DNA of 64,000 nucleotides, from the NCBI GenBank assembly GCA_965247585.1, contig CBDFHC010000003.1, positions 310,001 through 374,000 of the forward strand. Reading direction: 5' to 3'. Shown one piece after another: positions 1 to 7,981 of the stretch; position 1 is the stretch's first letter; the number at the start of each line of letters is the position of its first letter. The notes under the pieces are model-generated. The model searched no databases and was not told where the DNA came from. It saw nothing but the letters and a program-made list of their open reading frames with translations. A program made the translations under genes and the position numbers. The stretch is from CBDFHC01 sp965247585. GTDB taxonomy: Bacteria; Chloroflexota; Dehalococcoidia; Lucifugimonadales; GCA-2712585.

Positions 1-37
1 GTGTTCACCGGCCGCCGCCACTTCCGCCACTGAGAGA

Positions 38-230
38 TTTGCCTCGAAAATAGATACTTCGTCCCTTGAAGGACACCCAGCAAGGGGGAGTCCAGAGGGG
101 GACAACCCCCTTTCGCGGGAGTCTGAGGGTGTCCCTCAGAAAAACTATTAAAAACCTTTCTGGGCGGGTGAGCGGGAACCACCAACCTTCGATCTGTAGC
201 CCTTAGATGCAGCCAACCTTCGCCCTAGTT
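38..230 (+). repeat. Dispersed two-hairpin repeat, family A copy 1
   Basis: No gene is supported in the first 347 bases. They hold a full-length copy of a dispersed element. Hairpin 1 is a G-run/C-run pair near 95-112. Hairpin 2 is the exact palindrome TCTGAGGG-TGT-CCCTCAGA at 122-140. A conserved tail with the motif GGGAACCACCAACC follows at 172-187. The 5' extension (TTGCCTCGAAAATAGA) and the 3' extension (CAGCCAACC...TCGCCCTAG) recur in the copy near 32.9-33.1 kb. Confidence 0.8.
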
Positions 231-347
231 GCTGGGTACCGAAATAGTTCAGTCTGCGTACAGGTGGAATCTCCCGGCCCATATTTGCATTTCTGGTGGT
301 GCCCCAATTCCGTCGGGGCATCCGGGATTGTCTTAAACACCAGGTTG

Positions 348-1016
348 CTAGTTTGCTGCAACGGTTTTGAGCCCCACCGGACACACATCCAGCAGGCAGC
401 AGCCCTTACACAGAGGCCGTTTTTTACAGACGTCCTTGCCGTGCTTGACCAGGAGGCCGTGGTACTCGTTGAAGAGCGGCACGTTGGCTGGTAGCGAGGT
501 GTGGAAGACCTGCTGGTACTCATCGTAAGTGGTGGCGCCCTGGTCCAGGCCCAGCCGTTCCAGAACGCGGCGGGTGTAGGCGTCTATGACGAAAGAAGGA
601 AGTTCGGCGGCGTAAAGCACAATGTCGTCGGCGGTCTCGGGGCCGATGCCGTAAATGGACAGCAGTTCGTCTCGGAGGCAGGCGGGGTTGCCGTGGAGCA
701 GCGAGTCGAGGTCGCCGTGATGGGCGCCCCAGAGGTAGGCCATAAACGCCTTCACCTTTTTCGCCTTGGCGTTAAAGTAGCCCGAGGGTTGAATAAGCTG
801 GGCCAGGTCGGCTTCGGGGATGTCCCGCAGGGCCTCCGGGGACAGCACGCCCGCGTTTTTGAGGTTGTTCAAGGCCTTTTCCACGTTGGTCCAGGCGGTG
901 GACTGGGTCAGTATGGCGCCGATGATGATCTCGAACGGTGAGTCGCCGGGCCACCAGTGCTGCGGCCCGTAGGCGTGGAAGAGCCGATCATATATATGGA
1001 TCAAGGACACCCTCAC
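348..1016 (-). CDS. Endonuclease III-like HhH-GPD DNA glycosylase with Fe-S cluster
   Basis: Base-excision repair enzyme of the endonuclease III superfamily, 222 aa, close to the usual 210-225. The helix-hairpin-helix is GIGPETAD at residues 123-130, followed by the catalytic Asp of the superfamily in VIDAY (D145). A C-terminal 4Fe-4S loop has Cys at 197, 203, 206 and 212. The residue matching the catalytic Lys of E. coli Nth is Glu127, so a monofunctional glycosylase rather than a beta-lyase is the better guess; the base it removes cannot be told. It stands alone on the minus strand and faces away from sfsA, the next gene upstream on the same strand. Confidence 0.85.
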   Translation of the reverse strand: MRVSLIHIYDRLFHAYGPQHWWPGDSPFEIIIGAILTQSTAWTNVEKALNNLKNAGVLSPEALRDIPEADLAQLIQPSGYFNAKAKKVKAFMAYLWGAHHGDLDSLLHGNPACLRDELLSIYGIGPETADDIVLYAAELPSFVIDAYTRRVLERLGLDQGATTYDEYQQVFHTSLPANVPLFNEYHGLLVKHGKDVCKKRPLCKGCCLLDVCPVGLKTVAAN

Positions 1017-1095
1017 ACCCCCGGCAGGAGACCCATCCGCCGCCGGCGGACTGGACCATGGAATCGGGACCGGCTAATTGACATAAAGCTGGCAG

Positions 1096-1785
1096 TCACA
1101 AAAGCACCGGGATTTCCGCGTTCAGGTGGACGCCCTGCAGGTCTACGCCGCAGTTGTATGCAAGGGCGGTGACCCCGGCCTGGACCGCGTCCCGGAGGCC
1201 TTGCCCCAGCTTGGGGTCCGCGGTGTCATGGGGGGCGAACGCGGTGGCGTCCGGCCGCTGGACCACGAAGACCACGGCGGCTCGGTGGCCCGCCTTGATG
1301 GCTTTAGTTAGGCTGATTAAGTGCTTGCGGCCCCGTTCCGTGGGCGCGTCGGGAAAGAGGCCGACGCCGTCCTCCACCAGAGTGACGGACTTCGCCTCCA
1401 CGTAACAGAGTCCCGGCGGACCCGAAAGGAGGAGGTCCAGGCGGCTCTCGCCGAAGGTGACCTCCCGCCGGACGCACTTATAATCGGTGAAGGGTGGCAG
1501 GTGGCCCCGGGTGAAGGCTTCCTGGAGGAGCAGCGGCGGGAGCTGGGAATCGGCGGAGCAGAGGAAGCCGCCCAGGTCCACCAGCGCCAGGTCGAAGGCG
1601 GTCTTGCGGTGCGGTGCGGCGGCGGGGCGAAGGTAAACGCGGTAGCCCGGGACAAGGAGCTCCCGCATCCGGCCGGAGTTGGCCACGTGCACCAGCGTCT
1701 CGGCGCCGTGGACGTCTACCAGCGCGGCGAAGCGGTTGAGCCGCTGTAGGAAGCGGGCTTCTACTAGGCTGTTGTCGAACCGCAT
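1096..1785 (-). CDS. sfsA: SfsA family DNA/RNA nuclease
   Basis: 229 aa, the normal length for SfsA (sugar fermentation stimulation protein A). An N-terminal OB-like part contains HVANSGRMRELL (the family usually reads HxPNxGRM). A nuclease-like core has RLDLLL followed by YVEAKSVTL, the conserved acidic and lysine residues of the PD-(D/E)XK-like active site. The family was named for maltose-gene effects in E. coli and later linked to DNA/RNA binding or cleavage; its cellular role remains unsettled. It is divergent from pyrF, with only 44 bp between the two starts, so both promoters must lie in that short gap. Confidence 0.9.
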   Translation of the reverse strand: MRFDNSLVEARFLQRLNRFAALVDVHGAETLVHVANSGRMRELLVPGYRVYLRPAAAPHRKTAFDLALVDLGGFLCSADSQLPPLLLQEAFTRGHLPPFTDYKCVRREVTFGESRLDLLLSGPPGLCYVEAKSVTLVEDGVGLFPDAPTERGRKHLISLTKAIKAGHRAAVVFVVQRPDATAFAPHDTADPKLGQGLRDAVQAGVTALAYNCGVDLQGVHLNAEIPVLL

Positions 1786-1829
1786 GGCAGCCGGATAGTA
1801 GCAAATATTGGGTTATACTGGGGCACAAG

Positions 1830-2666
1830 ATGCCGCTGTTTTTAGACAGGTTGGAGCGGGCGTGGAACGCGTCCAGGAGCCTGGTGAGCATCGGGCTGGA
1901 CCCGGTCCCGGACCGCATGCCGGTCGCCGACGTTTACGAGTTCAACGCCGCCATTGTCGACGCGACGGTGGACGTGGTGTGCGCTTACAAGCCGAACCTT
2001 GCCTTCTACGAGGCGCTGGGGATGCCGGGGCTGAGGGCGCTGGAGAAGACGCTGGAGCATATTCGGGAGAGGTCCGGGGATGTTTTGGTAATCGGGGACG
2101 GGAAGCGTGGCGACATCGGCAACAGCAGCGTGGGGTACGCCCGCGGTCTATTCGAAATGTGGGGATTCGACGCGGTGACAGTCAACGCCTACGGGGGCCG
2201 CGACTCCATTGAGCCGTTCCTGGAGTACGGCGATAGGGGGGTATTCGTGTGGTGCCGGTCGTCCAATCCTGGCGCTGAGGACTTTCAGGACTTGGCGGTG
2301 GAGGGAGACGGTGGGACGGAACGGCTGTACCAGCGGATGGCGCGCCGTTTGCGAGAGTGGAACGTCAACGAGAATGTGGGGCTGGTGGTGGGCGCCACGT
2401 ACCCGGAGGAGTTGGAATCGCTACGGCGGGAGTATCCGGAGATGCCGTTCCTGATTCCCGGCGTCGGCGCGCAGCAGGGGGAACTGGGCACGGCGGTGCG
2501 GGCCGGGGTGGACTCCGAAGGGCGGGGGGCGATTATCAATTCGTCCCGTGGCGTGTTGTACGCTTCGTCTGGGGCAGACTTCGCCGAGGCGGCCCGGGAG
2601 CAGGCGGTGAGGCTGCGGGATGGGATCAACCAGGCGTTGGAGCGGGAGGGTAAGGGGTGGTCCTGA
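1830..2666 (+). CDS. pyrF: Orotidine 5'-phosphate decarboxylase, type 2
   Basis: Last step of UMP synthesis: OMP to UMP plus CO2. 278 aa, matching the longer type 2 PyrF group (about 270-280 aa), not the 230-aa type 1 enzymes. The active-site signature DGKRGDIGNS spans residues 90-99, with Asp90, Lys92 and Asp95 as the expected charge network. Upstream KPNLAFYEALG is also typical of type 2. The ATG at 1830 gives the usual N-terminus. The stop overlaps the next start by 10 bp, so pyrF and the DUF951 gene are probably translationally coupled. Confidence 0.95.
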   Translation: MPLFLDRLERAWNASRSLVSIGLDPVPDRMPVADVYEFNAAIVDATVDVVCAYKPNLAFYEALGMPGLRALEKTLEHIRERSGDVLVIGDGKRGDIGNSSVGYARGLFEMWGFDAVTVNAYGGRDSIEPFLEYGDRGVFVWCRSSNPGAEDFQDLAVEGDGGTERLYQRMARRLREWNVNENVGLVVGATYPEELESLRREYPEMPFLIPGVGAQQGELGTAVRAGVDSEGRGAIINSSRGVLYASSGADFAEAAREQAVRLRDGINQALEREGKGWS

Positions 2667-2851
2667 AGCTGCGTTTGGGGGACTCGTTGCGGTTGAAGAA
2701 GCGGCACCCCTGCGGCGGCTATAGCTGGCGGGTGGTGCGTTTGGGGGCGGACATCGGGCTGGAGTGCCTAGAGTGTGGCAGGAGGACCATGGTGTCTCGG
2801 GTCCGCCTGGAAGGACGGGTGCGGGAGGTGGTGCCGTGGGAGCAGGGGTAG
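2657..2851 (+). CDS. DUF951 family small zinc-ribbon-like protein
   Basis: 64 aa and overlapping the end of pyrF by 10 bp. It matches the DUF951 pattern: a leading LKLRLGD strand, KRHPCGG with one Cys, then GADIGLECLECGRR with a CxxC pair, and a terminal RVRLEGRVREV. The Cys arrangement suggests a small metal-binding fold. DUF951 proteins are common in Firmicutes and Chloroflexota, often near replication or segregation genes; no biochemical function is assigned. The start is GTG inside the pyrF 3' end. Confidence 0.85.
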   Translation: MVLKLRLGDSLRLKKRHPCGGYSWRVVRLGADIGLECLECGRRTMVSRVRLEGRVREVVPWEQG

Positions 2852-2923
2852 GTTGCCAGAATTGACGCTGGTTTCGCGGCATTGCTAGACTCGTCGCGGG
2901 GCTGGAGCTAGAGGTGATTTGAT

Positions 2924-4531
2924 TTGGATTCCTCATCAGAACGTAAGGCGTCGTTCAGCACGCCGTCGGGCATAGAGGTTCAGCGGGTGTACACCCCGGC
3001 CCATCTGAAAGGGTGGGACCACCAGGGAGATTCAGGGTTGCCGGGCGAGTACCCGTTCCTTCGAGGGGTGCACGCCACGGGGTACCGGGGCAGGCTGTGG
3101 ACCATGCGGATGTTCGCGGGGTACGGGACGGCGGAGGAGACCAACGCCCGGTTCAAGTACCTGCTGGAGCAGGGGCAGACGGGGCTCAGCGTCGCCTTCG
3201 ACATGCCGACGCTTTACGGCTACGACACGGACGACAAGGCCGCCGCCGGGGAGTTCGGCAGGTGTGGGACGGCGGTGTCCTCGCTGGCGGACATGGAGGC
3301 GCTGTTCGACGGGATTCCCCTGGAGCAGATTACCACTTCGATGACTATAAACAGCCCGGCGGCGATTATCTGGGCCATGTACATAGCCCTGGCGGAGAAT
3401 CGAGGGCTGGCGCTGGAGGAACTCGGCGGGACGCTCCAGAACGATATACTGAAGGAGTACAGCGCCCAAAACGAGTATATCTTTCCGCCCGGGCCTTCCA
3501 TGAGGCTGGTCACGGACACGGTGGAGTTCGCCACGGAGCGTCTGCCCAGGTGGAACCCCATAAGCATCAGCGGGTACCACATCCGGGAGGCTGGCTCCAC
3601 GGCGGTGCAGGAGCTGGCGTTCACCCTGGCGGACGGGTTTGAGTACGTGGACTGGTGCCTGGAGCGTGGCCTGGATATAGACGCGTTCGCGCCTCGGCTG
3701 AGCTTCTTTTTCAACGTTCACAACGATTTCTTTGAGGAGATTGCGAAGTTTCGGGCGGCGAGGAAGATATGGGCGGAGGCCATGCGCGAGAGGTACGGGG
3801 CCAAGGACCCTCGCTCATGGTGGATGCGGTTCCACGCCCAGACGGCGGGGTTCACGCTGACGGCGCAGCAGCCGGAAAACAACATCACCCGGGTGGCGCT
3901 GCAGGCCATGGCCGCGGTGCTGGGCGGCTGCCAGTCGCTGCACACCAACTCCATGGACGAGGCTTGGGCGCTGCCATCGGAGAAGGCGGCGCTCATTGCG
4001 CTGCGGACCCAGCAGGTGATAGCCCAGGAGATGGGTGTGACGGAGACCGTGGACCCGCTGGGTGGGAGCTACTACCTGGAGACATTGACGCGTCAGGTTG
4101 CGGAGGGCGCCCAGGAGTATTTCAAACGGATTGAGGATATAGGCGGGGTGATCCCCGCCATAGAGAGCGGGTTCCTCCAACGGGAGATAGCGGACGCCGC
4201 GTACCGGTACCAACGGGAGATGGACCGCGAAGAGCGGATCATGGTGGGGGTTAACGCCTATCAGTCTTCCGGCGGGGAGTTGGAGATACCGCTGCTAAGG
4301 GTGGATATGGAGGGGGAGCACCGGCAGGTTTCGCGGCTGAACGAAGTGCGGCGCAGCCGGGACAACCGGGTGGTGACGAAGACGCTGAAGGATTTGGAAG
4401 TGGCGGCACGGGGCACGGAAAACCTCATGCCCAGCATCCTGGCGGCGGTGCACGCCTACGCCACGTTGGGGGAGATGATGGGGGTATTCCGAGAAGTGTT
4501 TGGGGAGTACCGGCCAACCTGGAGACTGTGA
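2924..4531 (+). CDS. B12-dependent acyl-CoA mutase large subunit (methylmalonyl-CoA mutase-like)
   Basis: 535 aa TIM-barrel substrate domain of the acyl-CoA mutase family; the C-terminal cobalamin domain of full-length MCM is absent, so a separate B12-binding subunit is needed. Family motifs are FDMPT near residue 90, QNDILKEY, PPGPSMRL, GYHIREAGS and HNDFFEE. The position that is Tyr in MCM (YAGF) reads MFAGY here, and Phe at that site is known from isobutyryl-CoA mutases, so the substrate is left open. The start is TTG at 2924, supported by GAGGTGA seven bases upstream. No B12 subunit or meaB lies next to it. Confidence 0.85.
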   Translation: MDSSSERKASFSTPSGIEVQRVYTPAHLKGWDHQGDSGLPGEYPFLRGVHATGYRGRLWTMRMFAGYGTAEETNARFKYLLEQGQTGLSVAFDMPTLYGYDTDDKAAAGEFGRCGTAVSSLADMEALFDGIPLEQITTSMTINSPAAIIWAMYIALAENRGLALEELGGTLQNDILKEYSAQNEYIFPPGPSMRLVTDTVEFATERLPRWNPISISGYHIREAGSTAVQELAFTLADGFEYVDWCLERGLDIDAFAPRLSFFFNVHNDFFEEIAKFRAARKIWAEAMRERYGAKDPRSWWMRFHAQTAGFTLTAQQPENNITRVALQAMAAVLGGCQSLHTNSMDEAWALPSEKAALIALRTQQVIAQEMGVTETVDPLGGSYYLETLTRQVAEGAQEYFKRIEDIGGVIPAIESGFLQREIADAAYRYQREMDREERIMVGVNAYQSSGGELEIPLLRVDMEGEHRQVSRLNEVRRSRDNRVVTKTLKDLEVAARGTENLMPSILAAVHAYATLGEMMGVFREVFGEYRPTWRL

Positions 4532-4580
4532 CGATATAGGTTAGTATAAGCCTGGACTTCTACGTTTAACGGCTTTACGA

Positions 4581-4589
4581 TGGTATAAT
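4581..4589 (+). promoter_or_regulatory. Extended -10 promoter candidate for FBP aldolase/phosphatase
   Basis: TGG-TATAAT is a perfect -10 with the TGn extension, about 145 bp upstream of the ATG at 4734. No good -35 is visible, which extended -10 promoters tolerate. It implies a leader of about 137 nt. Confidence 0.5.
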
Positions 4590-4733
4590 ACGTAGTATTG
4601 GCATCATTCATGCCCCCGCCGCATTTGACAGTCAGAAGGCGGTTTGCTACAGTACCAGCGTCCCAAAAAGCGGCCGGAACTGCTTTTGGTGCCTGTTCCG
4701 GCCCAGGGGGACTGAAAGGATTGGGGGGTTGAG

Positions 4734-5918
4734 ATGAAGACTACTGTTTCCATTCTGAAGGCGGACGTTGGTTCTATTGGGGGGCACACTCGGCCCTCCG
4801 AAAAGATGATGGACGCGGTGAAGGGCGACGTGCAGGACGCGATTGAGAAGGGGCTTTTGATAGATGGATTCGTGTCGCATACCGGGGACGACATCGCAAT
4901 TCTGATGTCGCATACCCGTGGGCCTGACGACACGGATGTTCACCAGTTTGCCTGGAACTCCTTCCTGAAGGCAACGGAGATAGCCAGCCAATACGGGCTT
5001 TACGGGGCGGGGCAAGACCTTCTGGTGGACGCGCCCTCCGGTAACATCCGGGGCGCCGGGCCGGCGGTGGCGGAGCTGGAGTTCGACCACAACCCGGTGA
5101 AGACGAACAAGGTGAGGCCGGCTGAATCGTTCATGATGTTCGCCGCGGACAAGTGCGGCCCCGGGGCGTATAACCTGCCGATGTTCCTTGGGTTCGCTGA
5201 CCCAATGTACTGTGCCGGACTGATGCTGCCGAATCTGATAAAGGGGTTCACGTTCCGCATCATAGATATGAACAACACCGGAGGGGACAGCGTCATAGAT
5301 TTGAACGCCCCCGAGGACTACTACCAACTGGCGGCGCTGCTTCGAGACAACGAGCGGTTTGGGATAGACAGGATCATTTCTAGGACCTACGGGGAGGAGG
5401 CGGCGGCGATCTCGACGCAGCGCCTGCACAACATAGCGGGGACGTACACCGGGAAGGACGACCCGGTGGCGCTGGTGCGAAACCAGGGTATCTTCCCGGC
5501 GCCGGAGGAGCTGCTTTCGCCCTTCGCCAAGGCCCACTATGTGGGCGGCGACGCCCGTGGATCCCACGTGATGCCGCTAATGCCCGTACCAATCAACACG
5601 CCGGTGACCGGAATCTACTGCTTGCCGCTGGTGTCATGCACCGGCTTCTCGCTGAGGGCGGACGGAAAGTTCTCGGACTCGTTCGTGGACTTCTTTGACA
5701 ACCCGGCGTGGGACGAGGTTAGGGTCAAGGCCCAGCATAAGGCGTTCGCTATGCGTGACCAGGGGTGGTCCGGGGCGGCTATGCTGCCGTACACGGAGCT
5801 GGAGTACAGCGGGTTCCGGGACACCGTGGGCGGACTGGTGGACCGGTTCGCGTTCCAGGAGGAGAACGGAAGGCAGCCGGCGGCCGCAGGCGCGGGGACG
5901 GAAGCCAGGGCGTCTTAG
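4734..5918 (+). CDS. fbp: Bifunctional fructose-1,6-bisphosphate aldolase/phosphatase
   Basis: 394 aa, matching the archaeal-type class V FBPase that carries both aldolase and phosphatase activity and makes gluconeogenesis effectively one-way. The N-terminus ILKADVGSIGGHTRPS holds the metal-binding Asp and His. TGDDIAILMSHTRG, GAGPAVAE, ESFMMFAADKCGPGAYN and FDNPAWDEVR follow in family order. Known from archaea and deep-branching bacteria including Chloroflexota. The final 20 residues (Gly/Ala/Glu rich) look like a disordered tail. It has its own promoter candidate and a strong terminator, so it is probably monocistronic. The symbol follows common usage for the family. Confidence 0.92.
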   Translation: MKTTVSILKADVGSIGGHTRPSEKMMDAVKGDVQDAIEKGLLIDGFVSHTGDDIAILMSHTRGPDDTDVHQFAWNSFLKATEIASQYGLYGAGQDLLVDAPSGNIRGAGPAVAELEFDHNPVKTNKVRPAESFMMFAADKCGPGAYNLPMFLGFADPMYCAGLMLPNLIKGFTFRIIDMNNTGGDSVIDLNAPEDYYQLAALLRDNERFGIDRIISRTYGEEAAAISTQRLHNIAGTYTGKDDPVALVRNQGIFPAPEELLSPFAKAHYVGGDARGSHVMPLMPVPINTPVTGIYCLPLVSCTGFSLRADGKFSDSFVDFFDNPAWDEVRVKAQHKAFAMRDQGWSGAAMLPYTELEYSGFRDTVGGLVDRFAFQEENGRQPAAAGAGTEARAS

Positions 5919-5954
5919 AGCCTCACCCGTAACCGTTGATAGACTAGCTAATGA

Positions 5955-5996
5955 GGCCCCCCTGGCAGCTTTCCAATAGCCAGGGGGGCCAACCTT
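5955..5996 (+). terminator. Rho-independent terminator after FBP aldolase/phosphatase
   Basis: A perfect 12-bp stem (GGCCCCCCTGGC at 5955-5966 with GCCAGGGGGGCC at 5979-5990) has a 12-nt loop and is followed by AACCTTTT. It lies 36 bp after the stop. Confidence 0.8.
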
Positions 5997-6045
5997 TTGG
6001 CTTCTCTCGCAAATTGCAAAGAACATCCGCGTAGAATGCCAAAAG

Positions 6046-6196
6046 AGGGAGTCCAGAGGGGGTATTCCCCCGCTGGCGGGAGTCAGAGGGTGTCCCTCAG
6101 AAATAAACCTCAAAAACTCTTCGGGGCGGGATGGTGGGAACCACCAACCTTTGATTTTCAATCCTCCGTAGTGGCGTTACCCATCGCCATCATCAA
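6046..6196 (+). repeat. Family A repeat, copy 2
   Basis: Core hairpins at 6055-6075 and 6084-6100, then GGGAACCACCAACC. The 3' arm GTGGCGTTACCCATCGCCAT recurs in modified form after the copies at 25.1 and 40.6 kb. The element ends against the rdgB start and fills most of the gap between the terminator and rdgB. Confidence 0.75.
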
Positions 6197-6208
6197 ATGA
6201 AAGCACCT

Positions 6209-6808
6209 ATGCGAAAGCTGCTGCTAGCCACCAGGAACCAGGGTAAGATCAGGGAGTTCGCGCGGTTGCTTGAGGGGCTTCCGCTGCAGGTGGTGTCGCT
6301 GGAGCAGGTGGGGATAACCGCCACCGTGGAGGAGACGGGGAAGACCTTTGAGGAGAACGCCGTGCTGAAGGCCCAGGGCTACGCGGAGGCCGCCGGGCTG
6401 CTGACGCTGGCGGACGATTCGGGGTTGGAGGTGGACGCGCTGGGAGGCAGGCCGGGGGTGATGTCGGCCAGGTACGGCGGCGATCACTTGTCAGAGCAAG
6501 ACCAGGGACGGCTTCTGCTTTCCGAGTTGAACGAGGTGGAGTGGGAGCGGAGGACGGCGCGGTTTAGATGCGTGATAGCCGTGACGGTGCCGGGCGGCGA
6601 AGCGCGGACGGTGGAAGGGGTAATTGAGGGTGTTATACAATACAAGGCCCAGGGTGCGAACGGATTCGGCTACGACCCCGTGTTTTACCTGCCGGAAAAG
6701 GGCTGCACCACCGCTCAGCTTTCCACGGAAGAAAAGAACCGGCTGAGCCATAGGGGCCAAGCGGCGCGGAGGGCCAGGAAGCTGCTGGAGACGGCGTTCA
6801 CCGAGTAG
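6209..6808 (+). CDS. rdgB: XTP/dITP diphosphatase (HAM1/RdgB)
   Basis: House-cleaning pyrophosphatase removing non-canonical purine NTPs (XTP, dITP, ITP). About 199 aa from the preferred ATG at 6209, which gives the canonical start MRKLLLATRNQGKIREF with the substrate-binding Asn and Lys; an in-frame ATG at 6197 adds only four residues. Family motifs: EETGKTFEENAVLKAQ, LADDSGLEVDALGGRPGVMSARY, GANGFGYDPVFYLPE and the late SHRGQAARR. No strong Shine-Dalgarno is visible. moaA follows 22 bp later and may be cotranscribed. Confidence 0.93.
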   Translation: MRKLLLATRNQGKIREFARLLEGLPLQVVSLEQVGITATVEETGKTFEENAVLKAQGYAEAAGLLTLADDSGLEVDALGGRPGVMSARYGGDHLSEQDQGRLLLSELNEVEWERRTARFRCVIAVTVPGGEARTVEGVIEGVIQYKAQGANGFGYDPVFYLPEKGCTTAQLSTEEKNRLSHRGQAARRARKLLETAFTE

Positions 6809-6830
6809 GCACGGCGGCTATTTCAACCAG

Positions 6831-7862
6831 ATGACAAAGACCAGAATTTTGACTCCAGTGTTGGATCGGTTCCGGAGAGGGATGCGGGACCTCCGCGTCT
6901 CGGTGACGGACCGGTGCAATTTCCGGTGCCCGTATTGCATGCCCGCTGAGGTATACGGGGACCGTTACCAGTTTCTGCCCAAGGCAAAGGTGCTGGCATT
7001 TGAGGAGATAACCCGGCTGGTGAGCATTTTCGTGTCGTTGGGAGTAGAGAAGGTGCGGCTGACCGGGGGCGAACCGCTGGTTCGGCAAAACGTGGAAGAC
7101 CTGGTGGGGATGGTTTCGCGCATAGAGGGGGTCGATGACCTGACTCTGACGACCAACGGCTACCTGCTGGGGCAACGGGCGCAGGGGTTGAAGGAGGCCG
7201 GCCTGCACCGGGTCACCGTGAGCCTGGACAGCCTGGACGAAGAGGTGTTCAAGACGATGAACGGCCGGGGGTATGCCCCGGCTCGGGTGCTGGAGGGCAT
7301 CGCCATGGCGGAAAAGGCCGGGCTCCGGCCGATAAAGGTGAACGCCGTGGTGCAGCGGGGGGTCAACGACCACACGATAGTGGACCTGGCGCGGCACTTC
7401 AAAGGCACGGGGCATATTGTCCGGTTCATTGAGTATATGGACGTGGGGAACCTGAATGGGTGGAACTGGGACCAGGTGGTGCGGGCGGAGGAGATCGTTT
7501 CCAGGATAGACGCCCAGATGCCGCTGGAGCCGTTGGAGAAGAACTACCCCGGCGAGGTGGCCCAGCGGTACCGGTACCTGGACGGCAGCGGGGAAATTGG
7601 GGTGATAGCGTCGGTGTCGAAGCCCTTCTGTGGGAACTGCACCCGGGCGCGGCTTTCCACCGACGGAAAGCTGTTCACCTGCCTGTTCGCCGGGGGGGGT
7701 AGGGACCTGAAGGGGCCGATGCGTGAGGGCGCCGGCGACGAGGAGCTGGCGGCAATCATCACCGGCGTGTGGGGCGCGCGAACTGATCGCTACTCGGAGG
7801 AGAGGGCGTCCATGACAGAGGCGCCTGGGCGAAAGGTGGAGATGTACCAGATAGGGGGCTAG
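6831..7862 (+). CDS. moaA: GTP 3',8-cyclase MoaA (molybdenum cofactor step 1)
   Basis: Radical SAM enzyme that, with MoaC, turns GTP into cyclic pyranopterin monophosphate. 343 aa. The radical SAM cluster is CNFRCPYC (Cys29, 33, 36), followed by LTGGEPL for SAM binding. The second, GTP-binding 4Fe-4S site is at the C-terminal part (FCGNC, then a third Cys in LFTC). The protein ends in Gly-Gly, needed in MoaA activity. The next gene carries the MoaC domain, so both first-step enzymes are adjacent. Molybdenum enzymes that could use the product lie at 44.0-45.1 and 54.4-56.7 kb. Confidence 0.95.
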   Translation: MTKTRILTPVLDRFRRGMRDLRVSVTDRCNFRCPYCMPAEVYGDRYQFLPKAKVLAFEEITRLVSIFVSLGVEKVRLTGGEPLVRQNVEDLVGMVSRIEGVDDLTLTTNGYLLGQRAQGLKEAGLHRVTVSLDSLDEEVFKTMNGRGYAPARVLEGIAMAEKAGLRPIKVNAVVQRGVNDHTIVDLARHFKGTGHIVRFIEYMDVGNLNGWNWDQVVRAEEIVSRIDAQMPLEPLEKNYPGEVAQRYRYLDGSGEIGVIASVSKPFCGNCTRARLSTDGKLFTCLFAGGGRDLKGPMREGAGDEELAAIITGVWGARTDRYSEERASMTEAPGRKVEMYQIGG

Positions 7863-7865
7863 GGG

Positions 7866-7932
7866 GGGTTAGTTCTGAGGGGCGCCCTCAGACTCCCGGC
7901 AAAGGGGCTTTCCCCTTCTGCACTCCCCTTTT
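7866..7932 (-). repeat. Family A repeat, inverted partial copy
   Basis: Between moaA and the fusion gene the core of the dispersed element appears in reverse orientation: CTGAGGGGCGCCCTCAG at 7875-7891 and a GGGG/CCCC hairpin at 7903-7917. The tail is missing. It may double as a transcript-end structure for moaA, because a run of T follows at 7930-7935. Confidence 0.6.
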
Positions 7933-7981
7933 TTATCAACCTGCTAGGCTCAACTTGTGTTCTCACGGCGACGGTGCAGAG

